The position numbers and the translations under genes are program-made. The notes beneath the pieces are model-generated. The model worked only from the letters and a program-made list of their open reading frames with translations. It did no database searches and was not told the DNA's origin. Positions 7,989 through 13,357 of a stretch of DNA of 13,357 nucleotides are shown here, one piece after another (the stretch's first letter is position 1; each line of letters starts with the position of its first letter). Source of the DNA: Euperipatoides rowelli (taxonomy: Eukaryota; Onychophora; Udeonychophora; Euonychophora; Peripatopsidae); assembly GCA_003024985.2 (NCBI GenBank), contig PXIH01S0028563.1; one strand, given 5' to 3'.

Positions 7989-8440
7989 CTCAGCAAATGA
8001 TAATTCCATACTCTTGTTTCTTAAAACCCAGCAGTTGGCAAAAACTTTGGCAGGAATTGGTTTATGGATAAACAATAAATGGTTGAAAGCATCTTTTTTC
8101 CAAGCTCCTGCGACAAAATACAGTCAATAGTTTACTGCCATTCATATCAGACATGCTGGTGATAGACATCGTTAAACCATAATGAAACATCAGTCTATTC
8201 AATGTTGAGGAGAATTCCAGCTGCTGCTAATTAGCAGGACTTTTAAGTTTCAGAAGGGATATTTACATAATAATAAATTATTCAGTTCCAATGCCAGAAT
8301 CTTTAGTAGTAGATTTCCTGGGTGTTACTTATAATCTGGATATTTTGGGTCATAGGCCAATATGTTTTGTGTGTACCTATACAGACCACCTAATAAATAA
8401 ATGCAATAGATCTAAGGAAATAACTCTGATTATCCATTTA
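7989..8440 (+). pseudogene. Tx1-like ORF1 remnant: RNA-binding region and CCHC zinc knuckle
   Basis: ORF1 products of Tx1-type LINEs bind their own RNA. Here a first frame (7989-8130) gives LAKTLAGIGLWINNKWL, compatible with an RRM-like fold segment. A second frame (8240-8440) carries SFRRD (8246-8260), then VPMPESLVVDFLGVTY, and ends in CFVCTYTDHLINKC (8363-8404), a perfect CX2CX4HX4C zinc knuckle. The SFRR block about 35 residues before the knuckle is the arrangement seen in Tx1 ORF1 proteins. At least one frameshift and stops near 8130-8240 separate the halves, and another frameshift follows at about 8440. The N-terminal portion is missing, cut off by the adjacent LINE tail. Confidence 0.75.
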
Positions 8441-8442
8441 AT

Positions 8443-8805
8443 GTGGACTCTCAGTCCAAGTTGACAACCTCAATGGGTGTACAGCAGCCATGTCAGGAAC
8501 AAGCACTACATACAGAGCCTAATAAGCTTCAACATAAACATATTTCAGGTCTGTCAGTCCTATCTAAGGAAGGAGAACCCACAAATATTTTACCATCTGG
8601 TTCTTCCGTAATACAAAGCAGGAAATTAAGAATAGGGTTGGAGAATAACCAATTAATTCAGATGCAGTGCAATTTAGCAGGACTACCACTATTAGGTAAA
8701 GTAATCACAGATAGTGATTCCCTTAATACTAAAATTAATAAAAATTGTAAGTCTAAGCTGGATGGTTACAAAGGTTTTGTATTATCAAAGGAATTAGCCT
8801 ACTGA
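8443..8805 (+). pseudogene. Post-knuckle hydrophilic linker of the Tx1-like element
   Basis: Open for 120 codons in a frame different from that of the zinc knuckle. The product is rich in Gln, Ser, Asn, Leu and Lys, with one or two cysteines and no conserved motif. Its position between ORF1 and the endonuclease suggests the poorly conserved tail of ORF1 or the leader of ORF2. The frame ends at 8803-8805, exactly where the neighbouring frame (from 8802) becomes the open one, so a single small indel explains the stop. A 25-base word at 8800-8824 recurs at 6266-6290. The ATG at 8443 has no special support as a start. Confidence 0.5.
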
Positions 8806-9475
8806 AGCAAAATACCACACCAGATCAAGGGCCATTAAGGCAGGAAACTTTATATACAAGCCTTTCAGAACAAGCTAAGACAACACCAATGGAAATAGTG
8901 GAACAAATGGAGATTGGTGGTAGTTCTTCACTGGTTTTTAATACACTAGAATATGAAATGGCAGATTCAAGTGTAACTCAGTCCCAGTAAGAGGAAGATA
9001 CAGGGAAGAAGAAAGAAAAGAAGAGGAAGAAAGGAAAAAGAGAAATCCCCATGTCCTCTACAATATTGAAGTCCTGACAACACTTAGACACATCTAATAA
9101 ATCTGTGGAATATAAGACAAATGATTTTTATAGCTCATTAGGAATACAGCCAGATGAAATTGGATGTGCTAAGACACAATCAAGTTTATTCGACTTTGGA
9201 GTCAGTTCCTTAACATGTTCACAGTCAGGCCTTCCAGATTGCTTAAATTTGGTGTAAACAGATCAAGACTTTAAAAGCAAATCCCAAGAAAAGTTGGCCT
9301 TGTCATATTTAACTAAACACCCCAATTTGCAAGATATGCTTAATGTAGAAATTTTGTATACAAAGAAATTCCCATCCTCTTCTGCAAGGTATAGGAAGAT
9401 TATGTGAATTAATAGAGATTATAAAGGAACCATCAGTCGGGAAGCTAGCTCACCGAGCTATAAAAAGAAAACAAA
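8802..9475 (+). pseudogene. Continuation of the linker with a lysine-rich block
   Basis: One frame stays readable for about 225 codons with only four stops (8988, 9075, 9255, 9405), far fewer than AT-rich noise would give, so this is decayed coding sequence. It carries a basic block, GKKKEKKRKKGKRE, encoded by a 44-base polypurine run (9002-9045). Such a block is suited to nucleic-acid binding or nuclear import, but that is inference. Acidic and Ser/Gln-rich stretches flank it. No known domain is recognised. It runs directly toward the endonuclease, which begins in another frame about 9500. Confidence 0.55.
9002..9045 (+). repeat. 44-base polypurine tract
   Basis: An uninterrupted A/G run on the plus strand, with more purine-rich sequence on both sides. 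In frame it encodes the lysine-rich block of the linker. As DNA it could form a triplex, but it lacks clear mirror symmetry. Confidence 0.8.
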
Positions 9476-10300
9476 ATGTGTCTCCATAACTTTATGCTTA
9501 AGTCTTTTGCAACTTGTAACATGGCAGGTCTCGCCACAAGTAAAAAGAGTTATTTTTTAGACCAATTCTCTGCTAGAAATGGAGTGGATTTGTGTGCAAT
9601 TCAGGAGTCAAACTTAGAAGAATCACACATAAATCTAACAAATAGTGAATTAATAGGTATTCCTCCAGTTCAGGCCCATGCAGGCCTTACATTTTAGATA
9701 TCAAAGAATAGTGATATTTCTCATTTTCTCAGTGACACAGGTTATATCAGATAGAATCATTGAGGCTTCATTTACAATTGAAGGTAACTCATATATCCTG
9801 TAAAACACGCATCTACCTCTTAGAGACGCTCAAGCCAATCAGGTTTTGTCTGACTGAGTAACTAGACTCAAGCAATGTAGCTATCATATTTACTCTGATG
9901 GACTTAGGGAACCTCAAAAGGATCATCTTTTGGCTCAGAATCCTATTACTCAGAGGTTTGATAATCTGGAACTAGTGCAGCCACATTCAGCACTATAAAT
10001 GCAGGGTGGACTAGTTAGGAATAGTATAGCTATTGGAGACTTCAATTTTTAACTAGAGAGAAGAGAGCTTGATACAGACAGTCCTAGAAAAGGATCAGTT
10101 ATAGGTCTCTTTAAGGATATAATGGATTCATTGGGAATTGCAAACATTCCTTTGTCATTTATATCTACTCCAGCACCACCAACCAGAGAAAACTCAATAA
10201 TAGATTATATATGTATTCCTTCAGGCTGGTTTGCAAGAATTCAAATCCATTGGTCTACTCCCAACTTATGTTAGTGATCATGCAATGGTTTGTGTAATGA
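9476..10300 (+). pseudogene. Tx1-like ORF2 APE endonuclease domain
   Basis: This is the endonuclease that nicks target DNA for target-primed reverse transcription. In the first frame (9476-9697), CNMAGLATSKKSYFLDQF and CAIQES give the N-terminal Asn and the catalytic Glu (codon 9605-9607). A second frame (about 9740-10230, stops near 9801, 9852, 9999 and 10050) gives NTHLPLRDAQANQVLSD, the IGDFN box (10032-10046), and IIDYICIPSGW. A third frame gives LPTYVSDHAMVCV (SDH at 10273-10281), the terminal Asp-His pair. All core catalytic motifs are identifiable and in order, and the overall length (about 260 codons) suits an APE-type domain. Damage is by frameshifts and isolated stops rather than loss of motifs. 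Confidence 0.87.
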
Positions 10301-11627
10301 TTCTTAATGAGATCCCTCCGTCAACTCCATCTTCCTTCTGGAGATATAAGAATGAATTATTATCATCAGAGCCTTATGTTAAAAATATGACAAACTTTTT
10401 GACTGAAAATACAGGAAATCCTCCTTGTGATCACATGTAATTTGTTATTTGGTGGGATCTCCCAAAAGATTGTTGGAAGCATCTGCATAACCAGCTGTCT
10501 ACATACTCACAACCATCAAGTGTTATTTGGAATACAGAGCAGCAAATTTGGTTTCTGAAAGATTCAATGGGCAGAGTTGTGGCTGATCAGGATGATGTTC
10601 TTGGATTGAAAAAATAATATACTGATTTATTTTCTCAGGACACTACTTATATACCGCTAAAGAATATGACTTTCGGTCTTAAAACAGTTGATAAAGGCCC
10701 TGAAATACAAATGGATTCTGTACTGACTTTGGATTATTTATACAAAGCAGCAACTTCTATGAATCTGGGAAACGCACCAACCAATTGATGGTATTACTTG
10801 AGTTGTACTTGAAATTTTGGTGTACCATGGGCCCATTGTTACTTGAGTCATTTAGACATATATTGGCTACATCAGCATTAGAAGGTATGACTTCACATGG
10901 AGTGATTGTGTTGATTCCCAAATCAGGAGATCTGATAATGATTTCTGCCATTTTGCCAAGCTCTCATACAGCTAAGTTGGGAAGTTCAATATTTTCTTCA
11001 TTGTCCTGTTAGAGATGTGATATCATTGTCAGACATTGAGAAGTCACCATTGCTTTTGTTGGCCCTTGATCAGGCTAAAGACTTTGATAGGGTTAGCCTT
11101 TTTGTTTCACTAGTTAGAAGTGATAGGTATACCATCTGATTTGTTGACTGCAGTGAAAGCAATCTACTCAGGTTTGAAGTTCAAAGTTAGAATAGAGGGA
11201 AGTTTTCAGAGCCCTTTAGTTACTTAAGAAGAATTAGGCAGGGAGATGCTACATCTTTATGTCTCTTTGCATTGGGAATACAACCATTCTAAATATTGTC
11301 ACAATGACCATGGAGGACCAAGGATTTGCACTTTTTGTTGACCATAGATTATTTTACACAGCTTATGCAGATGACACAACACTCTTTCTTCAGTTTATGG
11401 ATTCAATCCCTACCATAGTTCAATTTTTTCACAGAGTGGCTTACTATTCGGAGGCATCATTAAATTTGAGAAAGTCTGCAATTCTTTCTATTAATACCAC
11501 AAAGAACTCCGGGATAGAAAAACTAACACATTTTATGGAAATTCCGATAAATACTGGTAGTATAAGAATTTTGGGCATNGAGTTCCTTCCATCAACAAGA
11601 ATATCAAATTCACAATGGTCTGGATGA
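10301..11627 (+). pseudogene. Tx1-like ORF2 reverse transcriptase domain with intact YADD
   Basis: The endonuclease-RT connector keeps its landmarks: SSFWRYKNELLSSEPYVK just after SDH, WWDLPKDCWK (about 10453), and LKDSMGRVVADQDDVLGLKK. RT blocks follow: MNLGNAP with DGIT after a frameshift, GVIVLIPKSGD (10902-10931), LALDQAKDFDRV (catalytic Asp codon 11068-11070), AIYSGLKFKVRIEGSFQSPL, RRIRQGD followed by LCLFALGIQP (about 11230-11290), and YTAYADDTTLF with YADD at 11364-11375. The catalytic Asp residues of the palm are preserved, although the frame shifts several times and an N falls at 11579. ASLNLRKSAIL matches the block that follows YADD in this superfamily. Spacing between blocks is close to normal, so only point changes and small indels are needed to explain the decay. 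Confidence 0.9.
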
Positions 11628-12926
11628 TAGAGAAAAACTGCATTAAGATTGGAACATGCAATACCCTGGCTGAAGAATCTAACTTACTATGGAAGAGCTA
11701 GCTGGGTAAAGTTAAGGTTGTGGCCCCTAAGTTCTTTTTTACTCAAGGTTTTGCAAACAACACAGGTTCAATTGATACAATTAACATGTCTTTTGGCAGG
11801 TGCTATTTGGTTAAATGGCAAACATTGGACTTTGGTAAAGGAGATCACCTTAGAAATTAAGGAAGGAAGATTTGGTGCACTATCACTTTACATTTGAGTG
11901 AATGTTATAATAATGTGTTTGTCCAAGGTGTGCAGTTCGGATGCATATTCAGAGCTGAGACTGTTGACAGGAGCAAATTTTGAAACATATGTAGGACTGT
12001 CATATGGCTTAGAAATCCTCCATACAAAACCTGATGAGAATTTAATTACAACTCATCCTTCTTTTTATGCAAGTGCACTCTTGGCATGGAATCAGCTCCC
12101 AATGTCAATATTTCCAAAATCTTTGGAGGAATTGTTGATATTACTGGTAGTCAACTCAAAACTTTTAAATGAAGTTGAACCACCGATTCTGATTTCTATT
12201 AATAATGCAATTTCATGGGATATTAGAACCAATGGATATATACTTGTTTAACATAAGGAACCATATTTTACAAAACTTTCTCAAAGAACAGTTATAGGAA
12301 TAAGGGCCTTCTTTGATGGAATGGGAAGCAAGTATTTTGAAAGGCCTCCTAGCATTGAAGCTGAAGAATCTGTCTTATCACAATTAGAAAAGAATAAGAA
12401 AGTAATGTTAAAGACATCTTTTTGGCTGATTACTAAAGGTATTCCTAAACTTATTTCAAAGTGGAAAAAGAATGTGGTCACACATCATTATTTTAAAACA
12501 GTGAGAAGACACAGACCCACCTGAAGAAGTTGACAGATTGACTTGGAGAATGCTATCAAAACTTAAAGCATCATCTCTTTTCATAAATGCTACTTGGCGA
12601 GTATTTCATAACAGGTACAGCTCAGCTTGATTTTATTTTCAGGTTGGGTTGATACCCATAATTAGTTACATCTTTTGTCAGGCAACAGATGGCAGCAGAA
12701 AGCATCAATTCCAACTATGCTCTATTTTTACAAAGATTTTGGAAGTTTTGATGAGCTTGGCAATGATTTAGGATTGACTCCTCTAGGACATTTTTGTCAG
12801 CTATTCCCTGCTACATCTATGGATTTTAACTTTACCAATTTTCTAATAGCATGTTTTATTTACACAGTAGTGAACTATGCTAAAATTGTAGTTAATACAC
12901 AAGAAGCTTCAAGTGAAGAGATGGCA
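11628..12926 (+). pseudogene. Tx1-like ORF2 thumb and C-terminal region
   Basis: One frame is readable from 11649 to 12524 with only two stops (11895, 12249). It holds YYGRASWVKLRLWPLSSFLL, the GR...K...L block that follows RT in L1/Tx1 elements, then HPSFYASALLAWNQLP (about 12052), typical of the region after the thumb. A shifted frame gives LTWRMLSKLKASSLFINATW and VFHNRYSSA (12538-12627), the W..L...WR..HNR block. The cysteine/histidine knuckle usually found after it is blurred (an isolated IFC near 12670). The last open stretch, 12675-12926, ends where a minus-strand LINE tail starts, so the true ORF2 stop and 3' UTR are absent. Confidence 0.78.
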
Positions 12927-13283
12927 TTTATTTATTTATTTACAAACCTTAAAAATAAGGGAAAGACCAAGGTCTCATTACAAAATCTGAACATAATATA
13001 CAAAATACATTATATACATAAAACTAGAATAACATAATTTTCTCTAAAAATAGTACTAAGAAACAAAAGGACTATACAAGACAAATATCAATAATTACTG
13101 TATAGAATATAAAGCTATAGAATCAACATTTGTTTTAATATGATTAAATATCTTTTTTTTTAATCTGACAAGAATAAACTGTCGAAAAACATAAGGAAGT
13201 CTATTCCAATAAGAAATACTTCTCATCATAATAAAATTAGATCGATTTTTAGCAACATTTGAATTCTTTTTTTTTTTATTATT
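12927..13283 (-). mobile_element. 3' end of a minus-strand LINE (fragment D) inserted into the Tx1-like element
   Basis: Read on the minus strand, a frame from about 13283 to a TAA at 13097-13095 ends with NRSNFIMMRSISYWNRLPYV and a basic RLKKKIFNHIK stretch, the standard last block of CR1/Jockey-type ORF2. The 3' UTR runs from 13094 down to about 12944. It ends with two adjacent hairpins, AGACC-AA-GGTCT (12964-12975) and CCTTA-AAAA-TAAGG (12947-12960), then a GTAAATAAATAAATAAA tail (12943-12927 on the minus strand). Hairpin plus short-repeat tail is the expected 3' terminus. Upstream (above 13283) the frame is broken by several stops, and the element runs off the window, so its 5' extent is unknown. 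Confidence 0.8.
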
Positions 13284-13357
13284 TTATTAAATTCAAAAAA
13301 GCATATACATGGCATTCTGTTGAAAAATTATTTCAAACCAAAAACAAATACTACAAA

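Larger units (their letters stand above)
7989..12926 (+). mobile_element. Degraded L1/Tx1-superfamily LINE, about 4.9 kb remaining
   Basis: A single plus-strand order is kept throughout: ORF1 nucleic-acid-binding region with CCHC zinc knuckle, low-complexity linker, endonuclease, RT with IPKSGD, LALDQAKDFDRV, RQGD and YADD blocks, then a long C-terminal region. The blocks fit the L1/Tx1 superfamily, and the SFRRD...CX2CX4HX4C ORF1 fits Tx1-type ORF1 best. The left limit is the tail of another LINE (7988) and the right limit is the tail of a minus-strand LINE (12927), so both natural ends and the 3' UTR are missing from view. Frameshifts and about a dozen stops make it non-functional. Confidence 0.85.

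Noticed and set aside
6981-8001. AACTCAGAAATG near 6985 and AACTCAGCAAATG near 7987 as a target-site duplication for LINE fragment C
   Set aside because: The match needs a one-base indel, and the open frame 6916-7260 runs straight through the left copy, so the evidence is too weak.
10757-10951. Minus-strand open frame
   Set aside because: Antisense to the RT region with the LIPKSGD block; no motif of its own.
12281-12481. Minus-strand open frame
   Set aside because: Antisense to a well-preserved C-terminal stretch of the Tx1-like ORF2.
12675-13037. A 120-codon frame as an intact gene
   Set aside because: It reads through the 12926/12927 junction into the antisense tail and 3' UTR of another LINE; the open frame is a chimera.
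1-13357. CRISPR array, bacterial operon, prophage or defence system
   Set aside because: No regularly spaced repeats, no Shine-Dalgarno-led gene rows, and only LINE-type proteins; composition and content are those of an animal genome.

Overview
The window looks like repeat-rich nuclear DNA of an AT-rich animal genome. Composition is strongly A+T biased, long reading frames are absent, and nearly all coding-like sequence consists of decayed non-LTR retrotransposons (LINEs). Frames are broken by stops and frameshifts, and no intact host gene, tRNA, rRNA, operon or CRISPR array is visible. A Tx1-like LINE together with CR1/Jockey-type LINEs would fit many invertebrates or aquatic animals; the species cannot be fixed from sequence alone. 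Four isolated N bases (1428, 3981, 6504, 11579) mark unresolved assembly positions.

Layout. 1-3389: AT-rich DNA without a supportable gene, holding a less AT-rich, coding-like island (about 1600-2060) and a near-perfect 211-bp palindrome (2072-2282). 3390-4340: the reverse-transcriptase half of a CR1/Jockey-type LINE. 4600-6070: the endonuclease half and the RT beginning of a related LINE, so the two halves lie in permuted order. 6071-6450: AT-rich filler. 6451-6832: a 352-bp poly(A)-tailed SINE-like insertion with perfect 15-bp target-site duplications. 6841-6903: a cluster of short ATAGT/ACTAT inverted repeats. 6916-7260: an unrecognised open frame. 7409-7988: the C-terminal end, 3' UTR, terminal hairpin and AATAAA-type tail of a LINE. 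7989-12926: one long degraded L1/Tx1-superfamily element (ORF1 with a CCHC zinc knuckle, a linker, then ORF2 with endonuclease, RT with an intact YADD, and C-terminal region). 12927 to beyond about 13283: the 3' end of another LINE on the minus strand, interrupting the Tx1-like element.

The pieces read as a history of nested insertions rather than cooperating genes. The Tx1-like element is bounded on both sides by 3' tails of other LINEs. The SINE-like unit has poly(A), unlike the AATAAA/AAAT tails of the neighbouring LINEs, so its mobilising partner may be an L1/Tx1-type enzyme. I found no convincing new multi-gene system. The most unusual structures are the palindrome, the SINE-like unit and a recurrent 10-mer inside the LINE endonuclease half.
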